DNA of 64,000 nt, taken from assembly GCA_963826165.1 (NCBI GenBank), contig CAWGWC010000024.1, positions 314,828-378,827 on the forward strand, written 5' to 3'. This document shows, piece after piece, positions 31,201 through 38,552 of this stretch. How positions within the stretch are numbered: the stretch's first letter is position 1; the number at the start of each line of letters is the position of its first letter. A model generated the notes under the pieces. The model saw nothing but the letters and a program-made list of their open reading frames with translations, ran no database searches and was not told the DNA's origin. This DNA comes from JACVRW01 sp963826165 (GTDB lineage: Bacteria > Actinomycetota > Thermoleophilia > Solirubrobacterales > Thermoleophilaceae). A program made the translations under genes and the position numbers.

Positions 31201-31641
31201 GGACAGGCAGACCAGCCCGGCAGCGTTTCGTTCCACCTCCTCGAGCGAGACATACGGCTCCTCGTCGAGCGCGTCCTGGCCGGGCCGGCGACCGTCGATC
31301 ACCTGCGCCGTGGGATCGGACCATCCCTCGCGAGCCCAGCGCCGGGTATGCCAGTGGGCAGCGGTGAGCAGCCGGCAGAGGTTGGTGTAGCCCTCGCGCG
31401 TCTCGCACAGGAGGGTCAGGTGCGAGCCGTCGTCGAGGGTGACCTCGGCTCCGGTGATGTGGCGGACCCCCAGTGGCTTGAGCGCCTGCGCCATCTCCAT
31501 GGCGCCGTGCAGCCCGTCGTGATCGGTGAGAGCGAGCGCGCCGTGACCCTGCTCGGCGGCGGCCCCGGCCAGCTCCACCGGGTGAGAGGCTCCGTCCAGG
31601 AACGAGTAGGCCGAGTGGCAGTGGAGCTCGACGTAGGGCAC
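28225..31641 (-). CDS. dnaE2: Error-prone DNA polymerase DnaE2 (ImuC)
   Basis: 1138 residues from the GTG at 31641. C-family polymerase of the SOS mutagenesis pathway, working with ImuB and the beta clamp in translesion synthesis. The PHP domain opens YVELHCHSAYSFLDGASH. The polymerase active-site acidic residues lie in LPDIDLDFPRDIRDVL. The fingers and the C-terminal OB-fold (RVRVAGLVVARQRPATAKG) follow. The start is the only one available, because a stop lies 12 codons upstream. A LexA box occupies the 14 bases adjoining the start, leaving no room for a Shine-Dalgarno sequence. imuB lies 2.6 kb upstream on the same strand with an identical box. Confidence 0.95.
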   Translation of the reverse strand: MPYVELHCHSAYSFLDGASHPVELAGAAAEQGHGALALTDHDGLHGAMEMAQALKPLGVRHITGAEVTLDDGSHLTLLCETREGYTNLCRLLTAAHWHTRRWAREGWSDPTAQVIDGRRPGQDALDEEPYVSLEEVERNAAGLVCLSGCAGDGAVASRLEAEDHPGAAAMARRLLGIFGRDRFRIELQRPYWRHDRRRNRLLSELGERLGVPRVATGNIHAHARERIPLQDAMVAVRLGATLDETEPRRRGNSSHVLSPPERMAQRFRDHPDAVEESGRLAERLRFDLTEDLGYRYPGSEDPDADRNLAELCRGMFEERYSGRRSREEAIGRLDEELRVIRHLGLSGFFLLHRDMLELARGVAAEVRGPESARRLMPPGRGRGSSVSSIVCYLTGLSHVDPIENELLLGRFLNEELTALPDIDLDFPRDIRDVLIPRVHDRYGRDRCALVAAFATFQVRSAVRDFAKALGLPPGEIERLARAVDPWKDRNDIEEEVPEHDNRGHRSPRWDALVKLARDAWGLPRHQSQHPGGMVISTQPLIDLCPVQPASMEGRQMVQWDKDSCGDAGFLKIDLLGLGMLSAVERCVDEIARVRNERIDLSRIPYDDREVYARIQEAETTGVFQIESRAQMQMLKRTRPENLDDLTVQVALVRPGPIVGGAVHPYIENRKALRADPSYEVPYLHPTLEPVLRDTLGTIVFQDQVLEVAMAFAGFSPGEAEGLRRAMSRKRSEAAIRAYEEKFIAGGAAHGASREVAERVWQQIVGFAGFGFPKAHSAAFGLLAYQSTWLRVHYHPEFLCALLNEQPMGFYPPDNLVHEAQRKRVEVLPPCVVRSDAKCVVEVLPTTQVGADAPRGTGGLAVRLGLGYVSGVREQEVKAMAVERRDGGGWRSLGDLAGRSGASGETLGRLAWAGACDALVDGPEQGRRRRALWMLGVAVPGTPVEEGTQLALPLDAHEGPELRALSAWERMLADYGSTGVTLREHPLELMRPGLPDDLRTSDELERHENGRRVRVAGLVVARQRPATAKGVTFMLLEDELGTINLIVPPPVHDRFRLAVRTEPLVLATGRLERREGTVNVLVDRIERLERPDLPRAKVTHIEPRRTWSSEAGDDVMRGGEEADLRAVVPAGNSFGRRGR

Positions 31642-31654
31642 GAACGCATGTTCG
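31641..31654 (-). promoter_or_regulatory. LexA (SOS) box abutting the dnaE2 start codon
   Basis: The 14-mer CGAACATGCGTTCG (minus strand) is a perfect palindrome apart from its centre and matches the actinobacterial SOS box core GAAC-N4-GTTC. Its last base is the first base of the dnaE2 GTG. The same 14-mer occurs before imuB. The position implies a promoter -10 region inside or next to the box and a very short or absent 5' leader. Confidence 0.88.
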
Positions 31655-31682
31655 CACGCCGAGAAGATGGATACTCATCGCC

Positions 31683-31930
31683 ATGTCGGAGGAGAACGTT
31701 GCGATTGTCCGCTCGATCTGGTCGGCCGACCGCCGTCGCGACTGGTCCACCGTCTACGCCGTGTACCACCTGAGATCGTCTGGGAGGACCTCGCCGGCCT
31801 CTGGGGCGACTGGGGTCGCGCCCGCGGCCCTGAGGGCGTCCGGGTGGCGTGGGCGCGCTGGCACGAGGCGTTCGAGCCGGCGTACTCGGCCCGGGACGAA
31901 GCGCTCGCCGCGGCTGGACTCGAGGGCTAG
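31683..31930 (+). pseudogene. Decayed SnoaL-like/NTF2-fold gene
   Basis: Starts like its intact neighbour at 31995-32393 (MSEENVAIVRSIW versus MSDENVEFLREGY) with a good start context. After about 28 codons (near 31766) the protein continues in the next frame as PEIVWEDLAGLWGDWG ... GVRVAWARWHEAFEP and then jumps directly to a C-terminal end (RDEALAAAGLEG) equivalent to the paralogue's RAEALEAAKSA. Relative to the paralogue, roughly 50 middle residues are missing. So there is one frameshift plus one internal deletion: a genuine relic rather than a single sequencing error. Confidence 0.65.
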
Positions 31931-31994
31931 TCGCGCCCGGAGGACAGAGCCAAGGTCCTGGATTCACCCCCTGTACGGAGGCAAAGTCAGGATC

Positions 31995-32393
31995 CTAAGC
32001 GGATTTGGCCGCTTCCAGCGCCTCCGCTCTCGATGCGAACGAGCGCGCTCGGACCGCCCTGTCGCCCTCGAACGTCCAGACCACCGCCAGCTCCTGCGTC
32101 ACCGGCACGCCGCTCTCGCCGCCACGGGCCGATAGGCGCAGCACCACCAGCACGTCGTCGCCGAGGTCGACGATCTCCAGCAGCTCCTGGTCGTAGTCGT
32201 CCCAGGTCTCGCGCGTGTCCGATATCCACTCCTGGGTGCCTCTGAGGCCCCTGAACACCCGGCCGTCCCAGAGCGAGTGGAAATCGAACTCCGGGTCGAG
32301 CCGCTCGCGCGACAGCGCGCGGAATGTCTCCATGTCGCCCCGGCTAAGGGCCTCGTAGCCCTCGCGCAGGAACTCGACGTTCTCGTCGGACAT
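31995..32393 (-). CDS. SnoaL-like/NTF2-fold protein
   Basis: 132 residues. Single NTF2-fold domain: MSDENVEFLREGYEALSRGD opening, DPEFDFHSLWDGRV, the strand VLVVLRLSARG and the C-terminal AEALEAAKS helix. This family is expanded in Thermoleophilia and other soil actinobacteria; function unknown. It starts 21 bases after the stop of the GGDEF gene and may be the last gene of the imuB-led operon. A decayed paralogue lies on the opposite strand just downstream. Confidence 0.75.
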   Translation of the reverse strand: MSDENVEFLREGYEALSRGDMETFRALSRERLDPEFDFHSLWDGRVFRGLRGTQEWISDTRETWDDYDQELLEIVDLGDDVLVVLRLSARGGESGVPVTQELAVVWTFEGDRAVRARSFASRAEALEAAKSA

Positions 32394-32414
32394 GCCCTTC
32401 AGGCTACGGCGTGC

Positions 32415-34025
32415 TCAGGCCACCGACCGGCGCCGCTTGGCCCGGTACAGGAGCTGGTCGGCTCGCGACACCAGCTCCTCCGGCTGCTCGCCCGGCTCAT
32501 GGACGGCGATTCCGAAGCTCGCCTCGACCTCCTGCCCCGTGCTCCGTTTCACCGCCAGCGCGGCCTGCAGCCGCTGTGAGACGCGTTCGGCATCCAGCCG
32601 GGTGGCACCGCTCAGGACCACGGCGAACTCGTCGCCGCCGAGACGATAGGCGTCGTCGCTTCGTCGCAGCCCGGTGCGCAGCGCGTCGCTGAGCGCCCTC
32701 AGCGCACGGTCGCCCGCCTCGTGGCCGTGCTGGTCGTTGACCCGCTTCAGGTTGTCCATGTCGCACAGGATCAGGGCGAGCTGGGCGTCCGAGCGGCTGA
32801 CCTCGCGGCCGAGCCGGCCCATGAAGGCACGCCGGTTGGGCAGCCCGGTGAGCGGGTCGTGGGTGGCCTCGTGGCGCAGCCGCACCGCCCGGTCGGCGGT
32901 CTGGAGTGCGGCCACGGCCTGGTTGGCGAACAGGCGAAGGGCCTGGAGCCGGGCCTGGCTGGGCAGCAGCCGGTCACGCGGATCGTCGACCCAGATCAGG
33001 CCGAGCCGGGTGCCCTCCGGCTCCTCCAGGGGCACGAGCAACCAGTGGCGAGCCCAGGCGTGGGGCCCGCTGCCGTTCATCTCCGAGCGGTAGTGGACGC
33101 GGTCCGGGCCCAGGCGCTCCTCGGCCACGGTGACCGGTATCAGGTAGCAGCCGGCCACCTCGAACTCCTCGGTGAAGAGCGGCTCGACCGCCTCGAGCGG
33201 AAGCCCGTGGTTGATGGCCTCGGAGTCGAGCGGCCAGCCGCTGGCGGCCACCGGCACGAGCGGCGCGCCCTCCTCCTCGGCGAGCTCGATGGCCACCTTG
33301 TCGAAGCCCAGCGCCTGCTGGATGCCGTCGCAGACGGCCTGGAGCACCTCGTCCGTCTCCCTGGCCTCGGCCAGCCGTGCCGACACGGCCAGCAGGCCCT
33401 CGAGCATGCGCTGGTGCTGCACGGTTTCGGCGGTCTCCTGCGCGATCCGCAGCGCCACGGCCGCCTGGCGGGCGATGGCCACGAGCGCGTCCAGCTCTCC
33501 GTCGCCGGGGCGCCGTCCCGTCTGCGGCTCGTCCACCGAGATGACCCCGATCAGTCCGCCGTCGGTGTCGCGCAGCGGCACGAACAGGGCGTCCTCGGCG
33601 GTCCACGCGTTGGGCTCGTCGCTGGGGGCGATGTCCGGCACGAACGTGTCGACGCCCAGCTCGTCCCAGTCGAACTCCTCGCCGGCGATGAAGTACGCGC
33701 CGCGGCGCTCGAAGCGCTCGGCCAGCAGCGGATACCAGGTGTCCGCGGGCGAGGCCTTGCCCACCAGGGCCTGGACGGAATCCTCCGAGCCGACGGCCGA
33801 GGCGGTGAGCATGTCGTCGTAGGCCGGCCGGTATACGTTGACCACCACGGCGTTGTAGCCGAGCAGATCCGCGATGGTGCGGCAGACGTCCTCGAGCACC
33901 CGGTGGAGATCGGCGTCGCCGCGCACGGTGGAGGTGCGTTCGAACATGGCCCCCAGGCGAGCGAGGGTGGTGAGCCTGCCGGCCCTCATCAGAAGGAGTA
34001 TCGACCGCCCCAGGCCTCGGCTCAA
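32415..34025 (-). CDS. Diguanylate cyclase with two GAF domains
   Basis: 536 residues from a TTG at 34025 preceded by a GGGAAGTGGGGG-like SD; an ATG at 33989 is an alternative. Two GAF-type sensor domains (about residues 30-200 and 210-370) are followed by a GGDEF domain (about 385-530) with an intact active site, RLGGDEFAVVL, and an RxxD allosteric I-site (RRSD) five residues before it. It should therefore make c-di-GMP from GTP and be product-inhibited. No membrane segment is evident. It begins 21 bases after the DUF6504 gene in the imuB operon, which would place it under SOS control. Confidence 0.88.
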   Translation of the reverse strand: MSRGLGRSILLLMRAGRLTTLARLGAMFERTSTVRGDADLHRVLEDVCRTIADLLGYNAVVVNVYRPAYDDMLTASAVGSEDSVQALVGKASPADTWYPLLAERFERRGAYFIAGEEFDWDELGVDTFVPDIAPSDEPNAWTAEDALFVPLRDTDGGLIGVISVDEPQTGRRPGDGELDALVAIARQAAVALRIAQETAETVQHQRMLEGLLAVSARLAEARETDEVLQAVCDGIQQALGFDKVAIELAEEEGAPLVPVAASGWPLDSEAINHGLPLEAVEPLFTEEFEVAGCYLIPVTVAEERLGPDRVHYRSEMNGSGPHAWARHWLLVPLEEPEGTRLGLIWVDDPRDRLLPSQARLQALRLFANQAVAALQTADRAVRLRHEATHDPLTGLPNRRAFMGRLGREVSRSDAQLALILCDMDNLKRVNDQHGHEAGDRALRALSDALRTGLRRSDDAYRLGGDEFAVVLSGATRLDAERVSQRLQAALAVKRSTGQEVEASFGIAVHEPGEQPEELVSRADQLLYRAKRRRSVA

Positions 34026-34046
34026 CCCCCACTTCCCGAACCGCGG

Positions 34047-34298
34047 CTAGGAGCGCTGCAGGAACCAGCCTCCGCCGACGAGATCGCGGAAGACGACGAC
34101 GTTGCGCCCGTCGGCCATCACCACCTCGAAATAGCGACGCCGCAGCGGCCGCGCCGTCCACCAGCGGTCCTCCACGACCCACTCCTCGCGCACCGTGTCG
34201 ACCTCGCCGCCGGCCACCACGCGCGGCAGGCCTCCGTCGCCGGGAAGGACGGAGGTCGGCTTGGGAGAGCCGAGACGGCGCGAAGAGCCGGGCGTCAC
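34047..34298 (-). CDS. DUF6504 family protein, coupled to imuB
   Basis: 83 residues. The core EWVVEDRWWTARPLRRRYFE followed by NVVVFRDLVGGGWFLQR is the signature of a small family found beside imuB in actinobacteria. Its start overlaps the imuB stop by 4 bases (ATGA), so it is made with ImuB. A role in the mutasome is an inference from this coupling; no enzyme motif is visible. Confidence 0.8.
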   Translation of the reverse strand: MTPGSSRRLGSPKPTSVLPGDGGLPRVVAGGEVDTVREEWVVEDRWWTARPLRRRYFEVVMADGRNVVVFRDLVGGGWFLQRS

Positions 34299-35500
34299 CG
34301 GGGCGACTGATCGGGAAAGGGTGCCAGCACCGCGCGGCGCTCGGGGATGCGCGAGTCCGGATCCACGTCGAGCACGCGCAGGGCGGCGTCCGCCCCAGCG
34401 GCCTGGCGGGCCTGGCGAACCGCCTCCCCCAGCCGGCCGCGGCGGATCGCGGCGGCCTCGTCGAGCAGGCGCCCCTGATCGTGCGCCGGAGGGCCGAAGG
34501 CCTCCACCTCGAGCCCCAGCGACTCGGAGGGGGCGGGCAGCTCCGCCAGCTTGGGGGCCAGGGCGAGCCGGATGCGGGCCGGGTCGGCGCTGGCGTGACG
34601 CAGCGTGACCGAGATGCGCCAGGTGCCACCGGCCACGAAGCGGGCTGACATCGCCAGCGCCCTCAGCGAGCGCCCGCGCCGTTCGCGCCGCGCGAGCACC
34701 CGGGCGACGAGCAGCTCGAGGGTCCGCTCGAGCTGCTGGCCCGACACCGCTTCGGGCAGGTCGAGACGCTCGCGGACCGGCTCGGGAGGGCGTCGCGGCT
34801 CGAGGGGAAGGTCGCGTCCGCGAGCCAGGTCCAGGGCCAGCAGCCCCGGGTGGCCGAAGCGTTCGGCCATCGCCTGCGAGGGCAGATCCGCGACCTCGCC
34901 GAGCGTGCGGATGCCGAGCTGCTCGAGCACCTCGGGAAGCGCCTGGAGCTCTGGCCGCGTGCGCAGCAGGCCGACGGGAAGGGGCGCGAGGAACTCCCTC
35001 ATCGCGGTCTCTTCGACCACATGGGCCCGGCGACCGGGCCGCGGCCGGACCTGTAGCGCCGCCGCGTGGGCGGTGAAGCGGCTGGGCGCCGCTCCGAAGC
35101 GGGCTCCCGCGCCCAGCGCCCGGCGGGCGGCCGTGAGGACGCCCGCCAGGTCGCCGCCGTGAAGGCCCTGGATGGCGCCGGCGCCGAAGAAAGCGGCCCC
35201 GGCGCGGTCGGATTCCACCTCGGCCCCCAGCCCCTCGAGCCGGTCGAGCACCGTGTTCCAGAGCGTGCGCACGCCCTCGGGATCGGGCGGCACCAGGCGC
35301 AGGGCAGGGCAGCGCGACATCGCCTCACCCAGCCGCATCCCTCGCACCACCCCGAACGCCTCGGCCGCCGCCGAGGCCTCTCCCACCATCTGCTCGCGCC
35401 CCGCCTCGGGAGCCAGCGCGGCCGGCTCCGAGAGCAGCGCGCGGCGGTCGCCGAGCGCTGCGAGCAACTCGAAGCGGGGGTACAGGGCGCAGACGATCAT
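34295..35500 (-). CDS. imuB: Y-family DNA polymerase homologue ImuB (catalytically inactive)
   Basis: 401 residues from the ATG at 35500 (MIVCALYPRF). Upstream in-frame ATGs would put the LexA box inside the gene, so I reject them. ImuB bridges DnaE2 and the beta clamp in the SOS mutasome. It has the Y-family fold (palm, the HhH region LEQLGIRTLGEVADLPSQAM and little finger), but the first catalytic Asp of active Y polymerases is replaced (VCALYPRFELLAAL) and the second acidic motif (SIDEA) is not recognisable, as expected for ImuB. It leads a chain with DUF6504, a GGDEF protein and a SnoaL-like protein. imuA is not in this window. Confidence 0.9.
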   Translation of the reverse strand: MIVCALYPRFELLAALGDRRALLSEPAALAPEAGREQMVGEASAAAEAFGVVRGMRLGEAMSRCPALRLVPPDPEGVRTLWNTVLDRLEGLGAEVESDRAGAAFFGAGAIQGLHGGDLAGVLTAARRALGAGARFGAAPSRFTAHAAALQVRPRPGRRAHVVEETAMREFLAPLPVGLLRTRPELQALPEVLEQLGIRTLGEVADLPSQAMAERFGHPGLLALDLARGRDLPLEPRRPPEPVRERLDLPEAVSGQQLERTLELLVARVLARRERRGRSLRALAMSARFVAGGTWRISVTLRHASADPARIRLALAPKLAELPAPSESLGLEVEAFGPPAHDQGRLLDEAAAIRRGRLGEAVRQARQAAGADAALRVLDVDPDSRIPERRAVLAPFPDQSPR

Positions 35501-35501
35501 A

Positions 35502-35515
35502 CGAACGCATGTTCG
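35502..35515 (-). promoter_or_regulatory. LexA (SOS) box one base upstream of the imuB start codon
   Basis: Same 14-mer as before dnaE2: CGAACATGCGTTCG on the minus strand, ending 1 base before the ATG at 35500. A possible -35 (TTGCAG) lies 17 bases upstream of GAACAT, which could serve as the -10, placing the transcription start at or next to the ATG. The box would then cover the -10 element directly. The GH15 gene begins about 105 bases away on the other strand. Confidence 0.88.
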
Positions 35516-35619
35516 CATCAGTGACGGCGGCCTGCAACCCGTCTCCCGGGTTTCGTCGAATTTGGCGCCGGGTAGCGTCCGCCTGTCCTTCACTGAACCT
35601 TGGGAGGGGAAGAAGAGAC

Positions 35620-37782
35620 ATGCGCATCCACCGCGCCGCCTGGCTGCTGTCTGCCCTGCTGCTGTCCACCATGCTCGCCGCGGGACCGTCCGCAGCGGCT
35701 CCGTCGAAGGCGCCCGGAGCGCCCGGCAAGGCCTCCGACTGGGCGCCGGGCGACAAGGACGGCTTCGGCACGTCGCGCAGCCGCGCCAGCAAGGTCTGGT
35801 ACACGATCAACAGCGGTGTCCTCACCGAGGTCTTCTTCCCGCGGATCGACACGCCGGCCAGCCGCGACACGCAGCTCGTGATCACCGACGGCGAGACCTT
35901 CGCCGACCGTGAGGACGAGGACACCGACTCCCAGGTCGAGCTGATCAGCCGGCGCAGCCCGGTCTACCGGCAGGTCAACACGGCCAAGTCGGGCAACTAC
36001 CGGATCACCAAGACCTACGTGACCGATCCCGGCCGCAACGCGGTGCTGGTGGACATCCGCTTCGAGTCGCTCACCGGGACCCCCTACGACGTCTACGTGC
36101 TGCACGACGCCGCCCTGGGCCTGAACGCGAACGACGACAAGGGCCGCAGCGGCGGTGGAGCCCTGCTGGCCACCGACGACGACCTGAGCAGCGCGGTGGT
36201 GGCCTCGTCGGGCTTCACGGCCAGCTCGAGCGGTTACCTCAACCGCAGCGACCCCTGGAAGGACCTGCAGGACGACTACACGCTCGACTGGGACTACACC
36301 GCCCCCGACCGCGGCAACGTCGTGCAGGCGGGCAGGACCAACCTGACCGGGCTGTCCGGCGGTCAGAGGCTCGAGCTCTCACTGGGATTCGGCCGGCGGG
36401 AGGGCGCGGCGCTTCGGGCGGCACAGGCCGCCCTCGGCCGCGGCTTCGCCTCGGCGCGCCAGCAGTACTCGGCAGGATGGCGCAACTACCTGGCCTCGCT
36501 CGACCGCGTGCCGCAGAGCGCGTCCGGCGCGAGGTCGAGCTATCTCGCCTCGGTGATGCTGCTCGCCGCCCATGAGGACAAGACCTACCGCGGCGGCTTC
36601 GTGGCCGCTCCGGGCCGCCCCTGGGCCTGGGCCAACGAGCTCCAGGACCTTCCGGTGTACATCGCCGTGTGGTCGCGTGACCTGTACGAGATCGCCACCG
36701 GGCTGCTCGCGGCGGGCGACACCGCCGCGGCGCGGCGCTCGCTCAACTACCTGTGGGAGGTCCAGCAGAACCCCGACGGATCGTTCCCGCAGAACGCGCG
36801 GCTGGACGGCGAGCCCGTGTTCGACGGCCTCCAGCTCGACGAGGTGGCCTTCCCGATCGTGCTGGCCTGGCAGCTCGGCCGCACCGGGCCACGCGACTGG
36901 GACAACGTGCGCCTCTCAGCCGACTTCCTGGTGGCCAACGGGCCCCGCACCGACCAGGAGCGCTGGGAGAACATCGGCGGCTATTCGCCGGCCACGATCG
37001 CCGCGGAGATCGCCGGTCTCGTCACCGCCGCCGACATCGCCCGCAAGAACGGCGCGGGGGCCCGTGCCAACCGCTACGAGGCGGTGGCCGACGAGTGGCA
37101 GGCGAACCTCGAGACGTGGACCCTCACGCGCAACGGGCCGCTGTCGGCGGAGCCGTACTACCTGCGGATCACCGACAACGGCGACGCCAACTCCGGTGCC
37201 CAGATCCAGATCGCCGACGGGGGGCCGCTGATCGACCAGCGCCAGGTGGTGGATCCGAGCTTCCTCGAGATCGTCCGCCTGGGCGTCAAGTCGGCCGACG
37301 ACCCGAACGTCGCCTCGACCCTGCGGGTGATCGATCGCGAGCTCCGCTACGACACCGACAACGGCCCCTTCTGGCACCGCTCGAGCTTCGACGGCTACGG
37401 CGAGAAGCGCGACGGAAGCCAGTGGGCGCCGGTCGATCCCGGCTCGGGGGAGACCATCGGGCGAGGCTGGCCGCTGCTCACGGGCGAGCGGGGCGAGTAC
37501 GCGCTCGCCGCCGGCGAGGACGCGCAGGCGTACCTCGACACGATGAACAACGTGGCCGCAGACTCGGGTGGCCAGGTAATCGCCGAGCAGGTGTGGGATC
37601 TCCAGCCGCCGGCGGGCACGGGCCCGGAGTTCGTGCCGGGCGAGAACACGTTCTCGGCGACGCCACTCGCGTGGTCGCACTCCCAGCTGATCCGGCTGGC
37701 ACGGTCGATCGACGCCGGTGCGCCCGTGGAGACGCCTCAGATCGTGGCCTGCCGCTACGAGACGACGCTGTGCGAGGAGTGA
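35620..37782 (+). CDS. Secreted glycoside hydrolase family 15 enzyme (glucoamylase/glucodextranase type)
   Basis: 720 residues from ATG 35620, preceded by a strong GGGAGGGG ribosome binding site. A signal peptide ends near APSAA-type residues (WLLSALLLSTMLAAGPSAAA, about 8-27). An N-terminal beta-sandwich domain (about 30-270) precedes the alpha6/alpha6 catalytic barrel. GH15 motifs are seen: VWSRDLYE, the general-acid region GGYSPATIAAEIAGL and the general-base region PLLTGERGEYAL. It releases glucose from alpha-glucans or dextran outside the cell. The C-terminal tail ends in ETPQIVACRYETT, typical of glucodextranases. Divergent from imuB; convergent with the TSUP gene. Confidence 0.9.
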   Translation: MRIHRAAWLLSALLLSTMLAAGPSAAAPSKAPGAPGKASDWAPGDKDGFGTSRSRASKVWYTINSGVLTEVFFPRIDTPASRDTQLVITDGETFADREDEDTDSQVELISRRSPVYRQVNTAKSGNYRITKTYVTDPGRNAVLVDIRFESLTGTPYDVYVLHDAALGLNANDDKGRSGGGALLATDDDLSSAVVASSGFTASSSGYLNRSDPWKDLQDDYTLDWDYTAPDRGNVVQAGRTNLTGLSGGQRLELSLGFGRREGAALRAAQAALGRGFASARQQYSAGWRNYLASLDRVPQSASGARSSYLASVMLLAAHEDKTYRGGFVAAPGRPWAWANELQDLPVYIAVWSRDLYEIATGLLAAGDTAAARRSLNYLWEVQQNPDGSFPQNARLDGEPVFDGLQLDEVAFPIVLAWQLGRTGPRDWDNVRLSADFLVANGPRTDQERWENIGGYSPATIAAEIAGLVTAADIARKNGAGARANRYEAVADEWQANLETWTLTRNGPLSAEPYYLRITDNGDANSGAQIQIADGGPLIDQRQVVDPSFLEIVRLGVKSADDPNVASTLRVIDRELRYDTDNGPFWHRSSFDGYGEKRDGSQWAPVDPGSGETIGRGWPLLTGERGEYALAAGEDAQAYLDTMNNVAADSGGQVIAEQVWDLQPPAGTGPEFVPGENTFSATPLAWSHSQLIRLARSIDAGAPVETPQIVACRYETTLCEE

Positions 37783-37789
37783 CCCCGGG

Positions 37790-38530
37790 TTAGGCGCCGA
37801 CCAGGCCGGCCACCAGGCTGGCCGTGCCGGTGGCGATGACGAGCACGAGCGCGAGCGCGAAGAAGCGCTCGTGCTCGAGCCGTCTGAAGGCATAGGCGCC
37901 GGCCAGGTAGCCCGTCACCACCAGACCGAGCAGCAGCGGGAGCTCGCCGAAGTCGAGCTTCGACTCGCCCTCGGCCACGAGCAGCACCGCCCCGCCGGCG
38001 ATGCTGAGCGCGAGGAAGCAGGCGGCGAGGGTGGTGCGAAACTCGGCCGGGCGCACCCCGCGGTCCTCGAGCCAGAGCACGAGCGGCGGGCCGCTGACGC
38101 TCAGCGAGGTGGTGAGCAGCCCCGTGGCGAACCCGGCGCCGAGGGTCTCGCCGCGGCGGGGCCGGTGCCGCGGCGCCTCGCGTGACCGCGTGTAGAGCTG
38201 ACGCGCCGCCACCGCGATCACCGCCACCCCCACTCCCACCTGCAGCGCTCGCTTGGGCAGGAGGTCGAGCACCACGATGCCCACGGCCAGGCCCGGCAAC
38301 GCCGCCGCCAGCAGCGGCCCCAGCGCGGGCCAGTCCACGTGACGCGGGAGACCGCCCTCGAAGAGCATCAGCGCGTTCAACAACAGCGACAGGACCAGCA
38401 TGGTCCACACGGCCTCCAGCGGATCGAGCACGGCGAAGGCGACCGGTGAGACGACGAGCGCGAACCCGAAGCCGGTGGTCGAGCCGACGAGCGCGCCGGT
38501 GAAGGCGGCCACGGCCAGGAGCGCAGTCAC
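37790..38530 (-). CDS. TSUP family membrane transporter (TauE/SafE-like)
   Basis: 246 residues, seven to eight hydrophobic segments. The family's duplicated glycine motifs are seen in GALVGSTTGFGFAL (residues ~11-24) and GFATGLLTTSLSVSGPPLVL (~130-150). Members export sulfite, sulfoacetate or other organosulfur anions; the substrate here is unknown. It is 22 bases downstream of the next coding gene on the same strand (pepP), so the two may be co-transcribed. Confidence 0.85.
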   Translation of the reverse strand: MTALLAVAAFTGALVGSTTGFGFALVVSPVAFAVLDPLEAVWTMLVLSLLLNALMLFEGGLPRHVDWPALGPLLAAALPGLAVGIVVLDLLPKRALQVGVGVAVIAVAARQLYTRSREAPRHRPRRGETLGAGFATGLLTTSLSVSGPPLVLWLEDRGVRPAEFRTTLAACFLALSIAGGAVLLVAEGESKLDFGELPLLLGLVVTGYLAGAYAFRRLEHERFFALALVLVIATGTASLVAGLVGA

Positions 38531-38552
38531 GGCGAGCCCGCCGCGAGCGTCC

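Noticed and set aside
28345..31773. Very long open frame on the plus strand opposite dnaE2
   Set aside because: Its translation is Leu/Arg/His/Gly-rich shadow sequence without domain motifs, produced by high GC; dnaE2 on the minus strand has every expected motif.
31667..31930. Separate small gene of 87 codons starting at 31667
   Set aside because: Only its middle and end are protein-like, and they continue the broken SnoaL-like gene that starts in the neighbouring frame; treated as one pseudogene.
35498..35593. Longer imuB starting up to 31 codons upstream
   Set aside because: The extension would translate the LexA box and lacks ImuB-like residues; the ATG at 35500 gives the family N-terminus.
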